From Erysipelotrichaceae bacterium (GTDB taxonomy: Bacteria; Bacillota_I; Bacilli_A; Erysipelotrichales; Erysipelotrichaceae), in the NCBI GenBank assembly GCA_017473335.1, contig JAFULN010000019.1, forward strand, positions 1-38,895: 38,895 nucleotides of DNA. Reading direction: 5' to 3'. Each line of letters begins with the position of its first letter. Within the stretch, counting starts at the first letter, position 1. This document shows positions 17,340 to 26,919 of the stretch, piece by piece. The notes under the pieces are model-generated. The model did not search any database. It saw only the letters and a program-made list of their open reading frames with translations, and was not told the DNA's origin. The position numbers were made by a program, and so were the translations under genes.

Positions 17340-18641
17340 ATGATCCATACTTGTATTCGCTTATTCAGAAATAAGGAAATACGAAACAAGATCTTGTTCA
17401 CACTTGCAATGATGTTCGTGTTTAGACTCGGGGCTGCAATTCCTGCACCTAGAGTCAACACAGATATCATGACGGTTGGAATTACTAGTAATTCTATTCT
17501 GGCTATGATGAACCTTTTGGGCGGTGGTGCATTTGAAAGACTGTCTATCTTCGCTCTTGGGGTTGGACCTTACATCACTGCATCTATTATTATTCAGCTG
17601 CTGGCAATGGATGTTATTCCAGCTTTGACTGAAATGTCAAAAAATGGTCAGCAGGGAAGAAAACAGATGGACAAGATTACACGCTATCTTGGTGTAGCAC
17701 TTGCTTTCGTTCAGGCGATTACGATGATCTATGCTTATGACAACGGAGCGCTTGGTGTAACCGGTATTCTTGTTGAAAGCAATTGGGCAAACTATTTCTA
17801 TGTAGCAACAGTTTTGACTGCAGGTACAATGTTCTTGCTGTGGCTGGCTGATAGAATTACACAGTTTGGTGTTGGAAACGGTGTCTCAATGATTATCTTT
17901 GCAGGTATCGTATCTGGACTTCCATCAACTTTCACACAGGTATGGAGTACTTTGGTTGATACAAGCAGTTCAGCAGCAATGTTTGGAGGAATCCTCTCAT
18001 TTGCACTGTATGTTGTTATGTATGTACTGATTATTGTGCTTGTTGTCTTCATGCAGCTGGCTGTCAGAAAGATTCCAATCCAGTATACATCCAGCAACAT
18101 GCACAGAGGCAAGAACGATATTACGTACCTGCCTTTGAAAATTAACTCAGCAGGAGTTATGCCAGTTATCTTCTCATCTGCGATTATGACTGCGCCGCTG
18201 ACAATTCTGAGTTTCTTCCCGGCTAATGATTTCAGCACATTCCTCAATAATGTACTGAATATGCAGAAGCCGCTGGGACTGTGCATCTATGCAGTTCTAA
18301 TTGTACTGTTCACATTCTTCTACACTACTCTTCAGGTTGATCCTGAAAAGATTGCAGATAATCTGAGCAAGTCAGGAACTTACATTCCAGGTATTCGACC
18401 TGGTGCAGAAACCAAGGCTTACCTTTCAAAGGTATTGAACAGAATTACTGTTCTTGGTGCTGCGTTCCTGCTGTTCATCGCACTGCTGCCATATCTGATG
18501 ACGATGTTTACAAATCTGACTCAGTCTGCAGCACTTGGTGGAACAGGAATCATCATCGTCGTTGGTGTTGCAACAGAAACATTCAGCTCTCTGAAGGGGA
18601 TGCTGACACAGAAGCAGTATCGTGGATTCGTCCACAGATAG
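17340..18641 (+). CDS. secY: Preprotein translocase subunit SecY
   Basis: This 433-aa channel subunit of the Sec translocon in the cytoplasmic membrane has about ten hydrophobic segments. Recognisable parts are the N-terminal RNKILFTLAMMFVFRLGAAI with APRVN, the plug/TM2 region GVGPYITASIIIQLL, RRKIPIQY-like AVRKIPIQYTS in loop 4-5, GIRPGAETKAYL (loop 6-7), and the C-terminal cytosolic end QKQYRGFVHR. Its place after rplO and before adk is the standard spc operon order. Confidence 0.98.
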   Translation: MIHTCIRLFRNKEIRNKILFTLAMMFVFRLGAAIPAPRVNTDIMTVGITSNSILAMMNLLGGGAFERLSIFALGVGPYITASIIIQLLAMDVIPALTEMSKNGQQGRKQMDKITRYLGVALAFVQAITMIYAYDNGALGVTGILVESNWANYFYVATVLTAGTMFLLWLADRITQFGVGNGVSMIIFAGIVSGLPSTFTQVWSTLVDTSSSAAMFGGILSFALYVVMYVLIIVLVVFMQLAVRKIPIQYTSSNMHRGKNDITYLPLKINSAGVMPVIFSSAIMTAPLTILSFFPANDFSTFLNNVLNMQKPLGLCIYAVLIVLFTFFYTTLQVDPEKIADNLSKSGTYIPGIRPGAETKAYLSKVLNRITVLGAAFLLFIALLPYLMTMFTNLTQSAALGGTGIIIVVGVATETFSSLKGMLTQKQYRGFVHR

Positions 18642-18650
18642 GAGAAAAAT

Positions 18651-19292
18651 ATGAATATCTTGATTATGGGTCCTGCTGGAAGCGGGAAGGGTACTATGTC
18701 TGAAAGAATCAGAGATCACTTTCAGATTCCTCATATCTCTACTGGAGATATGTTCCGAGAAAACATCAAGAAGAAAACAGGGCTCGGTTTGACAGCACAA
18801 TCTTATATTAATGATGGAAAACTGGTCCCAGACTCATTGACAGTGGCGATGGTTAAAGATAGAATAAATAAGGATGACTGTTCAGTAGGTTACTTACTGG
18901 ACGGTTTCCCGCGTTCACTACCTCAGGCAATGGCCTTAGGTAAGATTGCGGTTGACGATAAGGCCGTTCAAATTGTTCTGAATTTAACAATTCCGTTCGA
19001 TGAGCTTGTAAGTCGTATTACAGGCAGAAGACTGTGCAGAAGCTGCGGTAGCATCTATCACATTGCTTCACATCCTTCAAAGGTTGAAGGTGTATGTGAT
19101 CATTGTGGCGGAGAGCTGTATCAGCGTTCTGATGACACAGTTGAAAGTCTCAAGGTTCGTCTTAACGAATATGAGATGAATACCAGACCCGTTCTGGATT
19201 ATTATTCAAAGAAAGGACTTGTTGTTGATATTGATGCTTCACTTCCAATTGAAGAAGTATGGCAGCAAGTAAAGAAAGCTTTGGGGGAATAA
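18651..19292 (+). CDS. adk: Adenylate kinase with zinc-binding LID
   Basis: This 213-aa cytoplasmic kinase interconverts ATP and AMP with two ADP. The P-loop GPAGSGKGT is at 7-15, where the second Pro of the common GPPG form is Ala. LLDGFPRSLPQA lines the active site. The LID domain carries CRSC and CDHC (about 127-149), the four-cysteine zinc site of Gram-positive adenylate kinases. AGGAG precedes the ATG, 9 nt after secY; map begins 1 nt after it. Confidence 0.98.
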   Translation: MNILIMGPAGSGKGTMSERIRDHFQIPHISTGDMFRENIKKKTGLGLTAQSYINDGKLVPDSLTVAMVKDRINKDDCSVGYLLDGFPRSLPQAMALGKIAVDDKAVQIVLNLTIPFDELVSRITGRRLCRSCGSIYHIASHPSKVEGVCDHCGGELYQRSDDTVESLKVRLNEYEMNTRPVLDYYSKKGLVVDIDASLPIEEVWQQVKKALGE

Positions 19293-19293
19293 A

Positions 19294-20064
19294 ATGATTA
19301 CACTTAAATCGCAAATGGAAATTGAAACAATGCGTGAAGCTGGAAGAATTGTAGGGCTGGCACATGAGGCTGTTGCTAAGGCAATTCGTCCGGGTGTCAC
19401 TACACTTGAACTCAATGCAGTTGCGGAAAAAGTGATTAAAGATCATGGAGCTGTCCCATCATTTCTAGGTTATGGAGGATTCCCGGCTAGTATCTGTGCA
19501 TCTATTAATAATGTACTGGTGCACGGGATTCCTGATCATACCCGTTTGAAAGATGGCGATATTATTTCAATCGACATTGGTGCCTGCTATAAAGGTTACC
19601 ATGGAGATGCAGCTTGGACCCATGCAGTTGGTAAAATCAGTGAAGAAGCGAAAGATCTGATGAAAGTCACCAGAGAATCGCTCTTTGTTGGTTTACAACA
19701 GGCAAAACCTGGGAATCGTTTAGGTGATATTTGTCATGCGATTGGTGAATATGTAGAAAGTCATGGATATTCTGTTCCTGTTGATTATACAGGTCATGGT
19801 ATCGGAACTGAACTGCATGAAGAACCTGCAATTCCAAATTATGGAAGAGCTGGACGCGGAATCCTTTTGAAAGAAGGGATGACATTGGCAATTGAACCTA
19901 TGGTTCATGCAGGTAAGCCGCAGACTAGAGTGCTGCAGGATGACTGGACAGTCGTCAGCAAAGACGGAAGTCTTGCCGCACATTATGAACACACGATTGT
20001 AATCACATCCACTGGATATGAAATTCTTACAGTCAATCATTTTGAAGGAGGAAATGCACTTTAA
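19294..20064 (+). CDS. map: Methionine aminopeptidase, type I
   Basis: A 256-aa enzyme that removes the initiator Met from nascent proteins. The five metal ligands are visible: Asp in [18 protein letters not shown] (two Asp), His in [13 protein letters not shown], Glu in LAIEPMV, and Glu in HYEHTIVIT. Its stop overlaps the infA start by one base (TAATG). Confidence 0.97.
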   Translation: MITLKSQMEIETMREAGRIVGLAHEAVAKAIRPGVTTLELNAVAEKVIKDHGAVPSFLGYGGFPASICASINNVLVHGIPDHTRLKDGDIISIDIGACYKGYHGDAAWTHAVGKISEEAKDLMKVTRESLFVGLQQAKPGNRLGDICHAIGEYVESHGYSVPVDYTGHGIGTELHEEPAIPNYGRAGRGILLKEGMTLAIEPMVHAGKPQTRVLQDDWTVVSKDGSLAAHYEHTIVITSTGYEILTVNHFEGGNAL

Positions 20065-20282
20065 TGGGAAAACAAGATGTCATTGAAATCGATGGTATCG
20101 TAGAGGATACTCTGCCCAATGCAATGTTTAAGGTGAAGCTCGCTAACGGACACGTTATTCTGGCTCACGTTTCTGGTAAAATCCGTATGCATTACATTCG
20201 CATTTTACCGGGAGACCGTGTAACCGTTGAGATTTCACCCTACGATTTAACACGTGGGCGAATTACATTTAGACACAAATAG
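20064..20282 (+). CDS. infA: Translation initiation factor IF-1
   Basis: A 72-aa OB-fold factor that binds the 30S A site during initiation. It starts [19 protein letters not shown] and contains [26 protein letters not shown] lies in the end of map. It is followed by rpmJ, rpsM, rpsK and rpoA, the standard alpha operon order. Confidence 0.98.
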   Translation: MGKQDVIEIDGIVEDTLPNAMFKVKLANGHVILAHVSGKIRMHYIRILPGDRVTVEISPYDLTRGRITFRHK

Positions 20283-20299
20283 TCTTAGGAGGGAAACGC

Positions 20300-20413
20300 A
20301 TGAAAGTAAGACCATCTGTTAAGCCAATATGCGATAAATGCCGCATCATTAAGCGCAAAGGACGCGTAATGGTAATTTGTGAAAACCCTAAACACAAACA
20401 GCGTCAAGGTTAA
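20300..20413 (+). CDS. rpmJ: 50S ribosomal protein L36, zinc-binding form
   Basis: This 37-aa protein reads [20 protein letters not shown] and ends KHKQRQG. Its zinc ligands Cys11, Cys14 and Cys27, plus a His near residue 32, mark the C+ form. TAGGAGG lies 10 nt before the ATG. It fills the gap between infA and rpsM and is easily missed because of its size. Confidence 0.97.
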   Translation: MKVRPSVKPICDKCRIIKRKGRVMVICENPKHKQRQG

Positions 20414-20432
20414 TTAGGAGGAAAAGACAAAT

Positions 20433-20798
20433 ATGGCTCGTATTGCTGGTGTTGATATTCCACGTAACAAGCGTGTTGTAGTATCATTGACATATATCTA
20501 CGGAATCGGTTTAAGCACCGCTTCCTCTATCTTAGCAACTTGCAACATTTCAGAAGATATCCGTGTTAAGGATCTGACTGATGAACAGGTTAATGCAATT
20601 CGTACTGAAGTAGACAAGATCAAGGTTGAAGGTGATCTGCGTCGTGAAACTTCACTTGAAATTAAGCGTTTGATGGAAATCGGATGCTACCGCGGAATGC
20701 GTCATAGAAAAGGACTGCCAGTTCGCGGACAGAGAACAAAGACAAATGCTCGTACACGTAAGGGACCACGTCGTACTGTAGCTAACAAGAAGAAATAA
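20433..20798 (+). CDS. rpsM: 30S ribosomal protein S13
   Basis: A 121-aa protein of the small-subunit head contacting the P-site tRNA. It starts [20 protein letters not shown] and has the C-terminal [20 protein letters not shown] signature. TAGGAGG precedes the ATG. Confidence 0.98.
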   Translation: MARIAGVDIPRNKRVVVSLTYIYGIGLSTASSILATCNISEDIRVKDLTDEQVNAIRTEVDKIKVEGDLRRETSLEIKRLMEIGCYRGMRHRKGLPVRGQRTKTNARTRKGPRRTVANKKK

Positions 20799-20819
20799 GC
20801 GATAGGAGGGTAATTAGAA

Positions 20820-21212
20820 ATGGCAAAAGTTAAAGCAACTGCACGTAAAAGACGTGTAAGAAAGAACGTAGCTAAGGGTGTTGCACACATTCATTCTACA
20901 TTCAATAACACTATCGTTACACTTACTGATGAAAGCGGAAACGCAATCGCTTGGTCAAGCGCTGGTGCATTAGGATTCAAAGGTTCCCGTAAATCCACAC
21001 CATATGCAGCTCAGATGGCTGCAGAAGCTGCTGGTAAGGCAGCTGTTGACCACGGAATGAAGGTCGTTGAAGTAAACGTTAAGGGCCCAGGTCCTGGACG
21101 TGAAGCTGCTGTTAGAGCTCTGCAGACTGCAGGTCTTGACATCACAGTAATCAACGATGTCACTCCAATTCCACACAACGGATGTCGTCCACCAAAACGA
21201 CCACGTGGTTAA
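20820..21212 (+). CDS. rpsK: 30S ribosomal protein S11
   Basis: A 130-aa platform protein. It contains [20 protein letters not shown] and ends [17 protein letters not shown]-like ([17 protein letters not shown]), which is diagnostic. ATAGGAGGG precedes the ATG. Confidence 0.98.
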   Translation: MAKVKATARKRRVRKNVAKGVAHIHSTFNNTIVTLTDESGNAIAWSSAGALGFKGSRKSTPYAAQMAAEAAGKAAVDHGMKVVEVNVKGPGPGREAAVRALQTAGLDITVINDVTPIPHNGCRPPKRPRG

Positions 21213-21236
21213 TCTTTGATCAAGGAGGGTTTAGTA

Positions 21237-22196
21237 ATGCAAAAATTCGAACGTGCCAATTTTGAAGTAAAAGAATATGTAGAATCTGACAACTATGGAA
21301 AATTCGTCATTGAACCTCTTGAAAGAGGTTTCGGTACTACAATTGGAAACGCATTAAGACGTGTTTTACTATCCTCTTTGCCAGGAGCTGCGGTCTACTC
21401 AATTAAAGTTGACGGTGTCTATCATGAGTTCACATCAATTCCAGGAGTGGAAGAAGATGTAACTATGATGATTCTGAATATTAAGAACCTCATTATGAAA
21501 ATTGAAAATGATGATATTCATACACTCAGAATCTCTGCAAAGGGACCAATGACTGTGACTGCTGGAGATATTATCTGCCCGTCTGGAGTCGAAGTTCTGA
21601 ATAAAGATCTGCCAATTGCACATCTTGAAGAAGGTGCTGTACTGGAAATGGAACTGAAGGCACGCAATGGTCGTGGCTATATCAGTGCTGACGGAAACAA
21701 AGCATTGTATCAGGGTTCATCTCAGGGCATTGGAACTGTATATACTGACTCCATCTATACTCCAATTGAACGTATTTCATACAATGTAGAACCTGCTCGT
21801 GTTGGACAGGATGCGAAGTATGACCGTTTGATTATGGAAGTATGGACAAATGGTTCAATCACGCCTCAGATGTCACTTGCACTGGCTTCTAAGATTTTAA
21901 TCGACCACCTGGATCTTCTGACAAATGTTCATGAAGCAGTGGCTGATATGGAATCTTGCATGAAGGATGCAAATGGTGAGGTTGTCAATAAGGGTCTGGT
22001 TATGATGATTGAAGATCTGGATTTGTCAGTTCGTTCTTACAACTGTTTGAAACGTGCTGGTATTCAGACTGTCGATGAACTGACTCAGAAGACTGAAGAC
22101 GAAATGATGAGAGTTCGTAACTTAGGTAAGAAATCTCTGAAAGAAGTCAAAGATAAGATCTATGAATTAGGTCTTAGCTTCAAGAGCTACGAATAA
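21237..22196 (+). CDS. rpoA: DNA-directed RNA polymerase alpha subunit
   Basis: A 319-aa subunit whose N-terminal domain (about 1-230) nucleates polymerase assembly through LERGFGTTIGNALRRVLLSS. Its C-terminal domain, with SVRSYNCLKRAGIQTVDEL and RNLGKKSLKEVK, binds UP elements and activators. I chose the ATG at 21237 behind AAGGAGGG; the in-frame TTG at 21216 adds 7 unsupported residues. Its C-terminal domain is the expected reader of the A-tracts before rpsJ. Confidence 0.98.
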   Translation: MQKFERANFEVKEYVESDNYGKFVIEPLERGFGTTIGNALRRVLLSSLPGAAVYSIKVDGVYHEFTSIPGVEEDVTMMILNIKNLIMKIENDDIHTLRISAKGPMTVTAGDIICPSGVEVLNKDLPIAHLEEGAVLEMELKARNGRGYISADGNKALYQGSSQGIGTVYTDSIYTPIERISYNVEPARVGQDAKYDRLIMEVWTNGSITPQMSLALASKILIDHLDLLTNVHEAVADMESCMKDANGEVVNKGLVMMIEDLDLSVRSYNCLKRAGIQTVDELTQKTEDEMMRVRNLGKKSLKEVKDKIYELGLSFKSYE

Positions 22197-22219
22197 GAAA
22201 GTAAGGAGGATACACAATT

Positions 22220-22582
22220 ATGTGGAATCGTAAATTTGGACGTAAAGCTGATCACCGTAAAGCGATGCTGCGCAATATGGCGACAGAAGTAATTTTACAC
22301 GGCAAAATTGAAACTACTGAAATGAAGGCAAAAGACCTGCGTTCAGTTGTTGATGAACTGATTACATTGGGTAAGCGTGGAGATCTGCATGCTCGTCGTC
22401 AGGCTGCTGCATACATTCGCAACGTTGTTGCTAATGAAGAAAAGGGACAGACTGTTCTGCAGAAGCTGTTTGATGAAGTTGCTCCAAAGTATGCTAACCG
22501 CAATGGTGGATACACTCGCGTTGTTAAGACAGGTGTACGCCGTGGTGATGCTGCTCCAATGGCTATCATTGAGCTGGTTTAA
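22220..22582 (+). CDS. rplQ: 50S ribosomal protein L17
   Basis: A 120-aa protein around the tunnel exit. It starts [20 protein letters not shown] and ends with [27 protein letters not shown] precedes the ATG. It is the last gene of the cluster and is followed by a terminator; the ECF transporter ATPase genes often found next in Bacillota are not here. Confidence 0.98.
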   Translation: MWNRKFGRKADHRKAMLRNMATEVILHGKIETTEMKAKDLRSVVDELITLGKRGDLHARRQAAAYIRNVVANEEKGQTVLQKLFDEVAPKYANRNGGYTRVVKTGVRRGDAAPMAIIELV

Positions 22583-22595
22583 TTTAAGTTTACAT

Positions 22596-22623
22596 AAAGC
22601 ACTCAATCTGAGTGCTTTTTTCT
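22596..22623 (+). terminator. Terminator of the S10-spc-alpha cluster
   Basis: A perfect 10-bp stem, AAAGCACTCA (22596-22605) and TGAGTGCTTT (22609-22618), with a 3-nt loop and a T-run, lies 13 nt after rplQ. Confidence 0.92.
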
Positions 22624-22628
22624 TTGTG

Positions 22629-22657
22629 TTGTGCTTTTTGTAAACTTGTTTTATAAT
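22629..22657 (+). promoter_or_regulatory. Promoter of the MATE gene
   Basis: A perfect TATAAT (22652-22657) lies 17 bp after a weak TTGTGC (22629-22634), just past the rplQ terminator, giving a leader of about 15 nt. Confidence 0.5.
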
Positions 22658-22679
22658 TCGAACGTTAGAGGTGATTATT

Positions 22680-24062
22680 TTGAGTTTGAGAAAAGAGATA
22701 GAAATCTTTGAGAATTATTCAATACCAAAAGCAGTAGGAGCTTTGGTTATTCCTACGGTAATTACTCAGATTATTTCAATAATTTATAATTTTGCGGATA
22801 CTTGGTATGTAGGTTTAACAAATAATCCTGCTGCAATTGCTGCATTGTCTGTATCTATGCCAATCTTTGTGTTGATGGCTGCTATTGCGAATTTATTTGG
22901 AATTGGTGCCTCAAGTGTTATCTCAAGAAGTTTAGGTGCTAAGAATACAGGAAAAGCTCGCAGAGCCTTTTCCTTTGCGTTTTGGGGCGGAATTGCAGCG
23001 TCAGTGATTTATTCAGTGGTAATCTTTTTATTCCGCTCAGAATTAACGTATTTAATTGGTGGAGATACAGATTCTTTTGATTACATTCAAAAGTACATGT
23101 TCTGGACTATGATTGTGGGTAGTATTCCTACCGTATTAAATTCACTGTTTGGACATTTGGTTCGTTCAGTAGGTGCAAGCAAACAGGCTAGTTTTGGTAT
23201 GTCTCTTGGTGGAATTATGAACATATTTCTGGATCCACTATTTATGTTTGTAATTCTTCCAAAAGGTTATGAAGTTGAAGGGGCTGCAATCGCAACTATG
23301 CTTTCTAACTGCTGTGCTACACTATATTTCTTTCTGTATTTAAGAAAGTCAAAGGACAATCCTGTTTTTACATTAAATCCAACTTTTGCATTTGAAGACA
23401 AAAAAGTTTGGTCAGATGTTTTCAGCATTGGCCTTCCAGCTGCATTAAGTACAACAATGGCAATGATGTCCAACATATCTGCCAATGCATTAGTTTCAAA
23501 TTATGGAAGTGTGGCTGTTGCAGGTATGGGAATTGCCAAGAAAATCAATACATTAGCGTTTAACATCACATTAGGATTAACGCAAGGCGTACTTCCTTTA
23601 ATTGGATACAATTATGCAGCCAAAAAGTACAAAAGAATGAAAGATGTTATCTGGTTTACTTTAGGAATTGCAGTATCTTTTACAATGTTCTGTGTAATTC
23701 TATATACCCTTAATAAAGAACTGTTAGTATCATTCTTTATTAAAGATGAACAAACAATCTACGAAGGCCAAAGATTCCTAAGTATTATTGCCTTAGGTGT
23801 ACCTCTTTGTTCAATTACATATACAATGAATACTGTTTTTCAGGCAACAGGCCAAAGGAAAAAAGCATTCATATTGTCTATTCTTAGAAAAGGATTTTTA
23901 GATATTCCACTCATGTTTTTTCTAAGAACATACTTTGAACGCTTAGGAGTTGTGATGGCGACACCGATTGCTGAAGCAGTGTCTGCAGTGATTGCCTTTG
24001 TATTATTTATTCCAATGATCAAACAATTGATTCAAGAAGAAAAAACTCTAAATCTTCATTAG
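22680..24062 (+). CDS. MATE-family multidrug efflux transporter
   Basis: A polytopic membrane protein of about 460 aa with roughly twelve hydrophobic segments. The start region reads IPKAVGALVIPTVITQIISI followed by YNFADTWYVG, a MATE hallmark, and the second half repeats the pattern (IGLPAALSTTMAMM, with VAGMGIAKKIN). Members export cationic drugs or metabolites by Na+ or H+ antiport; the substrate here is unknown. The start is probably TTG 22680, 6 nt after AGAGGTG; a GTG at 22671 is less likely. It is monocistronic between two terminators. Confidence 0.9.
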   Translation: MSLRKEIEIFENYSIPKAVGALVIPTVITQIISIIYNFADTWYVGLTNNPAAIAALSVSMPIFVLMAAIANLFGIGASSVISRSLGAKNTGKARRAFSFAFWGGIAASVIYSVVIFLFRSELTYLIGGDTDSFDYIQKYMFWTMIVGSIPTVLNSLFGHLVRSVGASKQASFGMSLGGIMNIFLDPLFMFVILPKGYEVEGAAIATMLSNCCATLYFFLYLRKSKDNPVFTLNPTFAFEDKKVWSDVFSIGLPAALSTTMAMMSNISANALVSNYGSVAVAGMGIAKKINTLAFNITLGLTQGVLPLIGYNYAAKKYKRMKDVIWFTLGIAVSFTMFCVILYTLNKELLVSFFIKDEQTIYEGQRFLSIIALGVPLCSITYTMNTVFQATGQRKKAFILSILRKGFLDIPLMFFLRTYFERLGVVMATPIAEAVSAVIAFVLFIPMIKQLIQEEKTLNLH

Positions 24063-24077
24063 ATTTAGAGTTTTTTT
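24042..24077. terminator. Bidirectional terminator between the MATE gene and rubrerythrin
   Basis: AAAACTCTAAATC (24042-24054) and GATTTAGAGTTTT (24062-24074) form a perfect 13-bp stem with a 7-nt loop. T-runs follow in both directions, serving the convergent genes on either side. It includes the last codons and the stop codon of the MATE gene. Confidence 0.92.
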
Positions 24078-24088
24078 ATTACTAAATT

Positions 24089-24628
24089 TTACTTGTAGTT
24101 TTCTGCTTTTTCAGCGAAGTGTGATTTTGGATATCCACACAGTGGGCAAGCACCAGGAGCATTTGTTCCAGTGTGTTCGTAACCACAGATATCACAGATC
24201 CAAGTGACTTTTTCATCTTTCTTAAATACTTTTTCAGTATCTACATTGTCTTTTAAAGTTCTGTAGCGTTCTTCATGAGCTTTTTCAACTTTAGCAACCA
24301 TGTCCATCTGAGCAGCAATTCTTGTGAAACCTTCTTCACGAGCAACCTTAGCCATATCAGCATACATTTCAGTCCATTCGTAGTTTTCACCTTCAGCGGC
24401 CATCTTTAGACATTCAGAAGTTGTTGGAACCCCATTATGCAGATGTTTGAACCACAGGTAAGCATGTTCCTGTTCATTGCGTGCAGTTTCTTCAAAAATT
24501 TCTGCAATCTGTTCGTAGCCTTCTTCACGAGCCTTCATTGCGAAGTAAGTGTACTTGTTTCTTGCCTGGCTTTCTCCAGCGAATGCCATTTCTAAATTCT
24601 TTTCTGTTCTTGAGCCTTTCAGTTCCAT
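24089..24628 (-). CDS. rbr: Rubrerythrin
   Basis: A 179-aa non-haem iron peroxidase that reduces hydrogen peroxide to water in anaerobes. The N-terminal four-helix domain carries diiron ligands in [12 protein letters not shown] (Glu19), ARNEQEHAY (Glu52, His55) and later Glu/His pairs ([10 protein letters not shown]). The C-terminal rubredoxin-like domain has CDICGY and CPLCGYP for a Fe(Cys)4 centre. I chose ATG 24628 behind AAGGAGG; 12 further upstream codons have no support. The gene overlaps the 3' end of perR by 10 nt, so the peroxide regulator and the detoxifying enzyme are one operon. Confidence 0.95.
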   Translation of the reverse strand: MELKGSRTEKNLEMAFAGESQARNKYTYFAMKAREEGYEQIAEIFEETARNEQEHAYLWFKHLHNGVPTTSECLKMAAEGENYEWTEMYADMAKVAREEGFTRIAAQMDMVAKVEKAHEERYRTLKDNVDTEKVFKKDEKVTWICDICGYEHTGTNAPGACPLCGYPKSHFAEKAENYK

Positions 24629-25020
24629 GCGTCTTCCTCCTTCAATTTTGCGCATTTTTTGCATGTTCCATAGAACGTTGTTTTGTGGTTAGTTACATCC
24701 AGTTTTAGTTCATGTCTTACCACGTCGTCGAGTTTTTCATTGTACTTAATTGGTAAATCATACATCGCTCCACACTCTGTGCATTCAAAGTGGTAATGCA
24801 GCTGATTGTTACCATCGTAGACAAAGCCCTGATTGTTGTCGCGTACCTTTTTAATTTTACCTTCTTCAACCAGAGTGTTCAGATTGCGGTAAACAGTAGC
24901 AATTCCAATTTTAGGATTTACTTTCTTAGCTTTTACCGCGATTTCGTCCGCAGTCATGTGTTTTCCTTCTCCCGTAATGATTTGAGAGATAATTTCACGC
25001 TGTGTCGAGAATCTAGCCAC
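24619..25020 (-). CDS. perR: Fur-family peroxide-responsive repressor, PerR type
   Basis: A 133-aa winged-helix metalloregulator. Structural zinc Cys pairs are Cys80/Cys83 (CTEC) and Cys120/Cys123 (CKKC). The regulatory metal ligands expected for PerR are all present: His21, Asp69, His75, His77 and Asp88. Asp at the last position is the PerR form, whereas Fur proteins usually have Glu. The start is GTG 25020, 7 nt after GGAGG; an ATG further upstream would place the ribosome binding site inside the gene. It is co-transcribed with rubrerythrin, and a palindrome over its own promoter suggests autoregulation. PerR is preferred over Fur, but not proven. Confidence 0.85.
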   Translation of the reverse strand: MARFSTQREIISQIITGEGKHMTADEIAVKAKKVNPKIGIATVYRNLNTLVEEGKIKKVRDNNQGFVYDGNNQLHYHFECTECGAMYDLPIKYNEKLDDVVRHELKLDVTNHKTTFYGTCKKCAKLKEEDAWN

Positions 25021-25036
25021 ACGATCACCTCCAATA

Positions 25037-25080
25037 ATGATAACCATTATCATGATACAATACCTTGGAGATTTTGTAAA
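25037..25080 (-). promoter_or_regulatory. perR-rbr promoter with overlapping Fur/PerR-type operator
   Basis: On the minus strand, TTTACA (25080-25075) and TATCAT (25057-25052) are 17 bp apart. The inverted repeat ATGATAA-CCA-TTATCAT spans 25037-25053 and covers the end of the -10 and the start site. Read as a 7-1-7 box it is TGATAAT-G-GTTATCA, one base off the Fur consensus TGATAATNATTATCA, with two further changes from the Bacillus PerR box. Binding here would block transcription of perR and rbr. Confidence 0.8.
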
Positions 25081-25098
25081 GAGGTTTTTAACAATATT

Positions 25099-25668
25099 TC
25101 ACGTGAGAATTTCATCAATAATTCCGTATTCTTTTGCCATTTCAGGAGTTAAATATGTGTCATTTTCAATATCTTTCGTAATTTGTTCAATCGACTGTCT
25201 AGTATGCTGATGAAATAGTGAAATTACTTGATTTTTTATTGTCATGAAATGATCAGCAGTGTTTTTTATATCACTCACTTTTCCGTTCATTTGACCCAAA
25301 GGCTGATGAATCATGATGTACGAATGTTCTAATGCATAACGTTTTGTAGCAGCTCCGCACATTAATATCACAGCAGCCATAGAGGCACACATTCCCATAC
25401 AGATTGTTTTGACATCAGAGTGTATCAGTTTCATTGTATCAATAATCGCAAAACCTGCACTGACAGACCCGCCGGGTGAGTTGATATATAGCTGAATAGG
25501 TTCATGATTTATAGAATCCAGATACAGCAGCTGTGCTGTGATAACTGATGCAAGTTCATCGTCAATTGTACGATGACAGAAGACAATACGTTCTTTTAAT
25601 AAGCATGAATAAATATCAAAAACATGGTCAACGGGATGTCCTTTTTCTATGATTGTAGGAATAATCAT
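25099..25668 (-). CDS. clpP: ATP-dependent Clp protease proteolytic subunit
   Basis: This 189-aa serine protease forms the tetradecameric chamber that degrades proteins fed by Clp ATPases. The triad is visible: Ser96 in MGMCASMAAV, His121 in MIHQPLG, and Asp170 in ENDTYLTPEMAKEYG. INSPGGSV is also conserved. The N-terminus lacks some residues of the housekeeping form and the sequence is somewhat divergent (for example GQMNGKVSD), so it may be a second copy. AGGAGG precedes the ATG. No terminator is seen before perR, 78 nt downstream, so read-through is possible. Confidence 0.93.
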   Translation of the reverse strand: MIIPTIIEKGHPVDHVFDIYSCLLKERIVFCHRTIDDELASVITAQLLYLDSINHEPIQLYINSPGGSVSAGFAIIDTMKLIHSDVKTICMGMCASMAAVILMCGAATKRYALEHSYIMIHQPLGQMNGKVSDIKNTADHFMTIKNQVISLFHQHTRQSIEQITKDIENDTYLTPEMAKEYGIIDEILT

Positions 25669-25758
25669 TTTATGACCTCCTATTACTTATAGTATGCCTC
25701 ACAGCAGACAAATTATGAAAAAGAATGATTAAAAAAACATTCGTTCGAGCTTTCACAA

Positions 25759-25787
25759 TTGACTTTTATCACATGAAATTCTATAAT
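25759..25787 (+). promoter_or_regulatory. gapA promoter
   Basis: TTGACT (25759-25764) and a perfect TATAAT (25782-25787) are exactly 17 bp apart, a strong sigma-A promoter. The leader is about 25 nt, so little room is left for a CggR-type or riboswitch control. Confidence 0.9.
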
Positions 25788-25818
25788 GTTGATGTGTCAT
25801 AAGGAGGACTTAATTAAC

Positions 25819-26829
25819 ATGACAGTAAAAGTAGCAATTAATGGATTTGGTCGTATTGGCCGCCTTGCTTTCCGTCAGATGTTCGTAGCTGAAGGTTATG
25901 AAGTTGTTGCAATCAACGACTTGACTAGCCCTAAGATGCTGGCTCACCTGCTGAAGTATGACTCAGCACAGGGACCTTTCACAGGACATACTGTAGAAGC
26001 TAAGGAATCTTCTATCGTTGTTGATGGACACGAAATCGAAATTTATGCTAAGGCAAACGCAGCTGAACTGCCTTGGGGAGAACTGGGTGTAGACGTTGTT
26101 TTGGAATGCACAGGCTTCTATACATCTAAAGCTAAAGCATCTGCTCATATCGAAGCTGGTGCTAAGAAGGTTGTTATTTCTGCTCCTGCAGGAAACGATC
26201 TGCCAACAATCGTTTATGGTGTAAACCATGAAACTCTGACTAAGGAAGATACAGTTATTTCTGCAGCAAGCTGCACAACTAACTGCTTGGCTCCAATGGC
26301 TAACGCTCTGAACAAGTATGCTCCAATCCAGTCTGGTATCATGACAACTGTTCATGCATACACTGGTGACCAGATGACTCTGGATGGACCTCAGCGTAAG
26401 GGTGACCTGCGTCGTGCACGTGCAGCTGCAGTGAACATCGTTCCTAACAGCACAGGTGCTGCAAAGGCTATTGGTCTGGTAATTCCTGAACTGAACGGCA
26501 AACTGATTGGTTCTGCTCAGCGTGTTCCTGTTCCTACAGGTTCAACAACTCTGCTGGTTGCAGTAGTTAAGGGTACTGACGTAACTAAGGAAGGTATCAA
26601 TGCTGCTATGAAGGCTGCATCTAACCCATCTTACGGTTATACTGAAGAAGAACTGGTTTCTTCTGACATCATCGGTATCACTTATGGTTCACTGTTCGAT
26701 GCAACTCAGACTATGGTTGCAAAGATTGATGACGAAACTTATCAGGTACAGGTTGTTTCTTGGTATGACAATGAAAACAGCTACACTAGCCAGATGGTTC
26801 GTACAATCAAGTACTTCGCTGAACTGTAA
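25819..26829 (+). CDS. gapA: Glyceraldehyde-3-phosphate dehydrogenase
   Basis: A 336-aa glycolytic enzyme that oxidises glyceraldehyde 3-phosphate to 1,3-bisphosphoglycerate with NAD+. The Rossmann motif NGFGRIGR is at 8-15, and Asp34 after the second strand (AINDL) favours NAD over NADP. The catalytic Cys152 lies in [12 protein letters not shown], with His179 in TTVHAYT. I chose the ATG at 25819 behind AAGGAGG. Other glycolytic genes (pgk, tpi) do not follow; a terminator closes the gene. The codon choice resembles that of the ribosomal genes, as expected for high expression. Confidence 0.97.
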   Translation: MTVKVAINGFGRIGRLAFRQMFVAEGYEVVAINDLTSPKMLAHLLKYDSAQGPFTGHTVEAKESSIVVDGHEIEIYAKANAAELPWGELGVDVVLECTGFYTSKAKASAHIEAGAKKVVISAPAGNDLPTIVYGVNHETLTKEDTVISAASCTTNCLAPMANALNKYAPIQSGIMTTVHAYTGDQMTLDGPQRKGDLRRARAAAVNIVPNSTGAAKAIGLVIPELNGKLIGSAQRVPVPTGSTTLLVAVVKGTDVTKEGINAAMKAASNPSYGYTEEELVSSDIIGITYGSLFDATQTMVAKIDDETYQVQVVSWYDNENSYTSQMVRTIKYFAEL

Positions 26830-26851
26830 TCTAAACCATTATGCACATGAA

Positions 26852-26879
26852 GGACTCTGAGAAATCAGAGTTCTTTTTT
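26852..26879 (+). terminator. gapA terminator
   Basis: GGACTCTGA (26852-26860) and TCAGAGTTC (26865-26873) form a 9-bp stem with one G-U pair and a GAAA loop, followed by a T-run. Confidence 0.9.
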
Positions 26880-26919
26880 CTTTTAAATAAAAATGATGTA
26901 CAATATTCATGGTGATAAT

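Noticed and set aside
23267-23485. Short minus-strand frame inside the MATE gene
   Set aside because: It lies wholly within a well-supported membrane protein gene and has no ribosome binding site or recognisable content.
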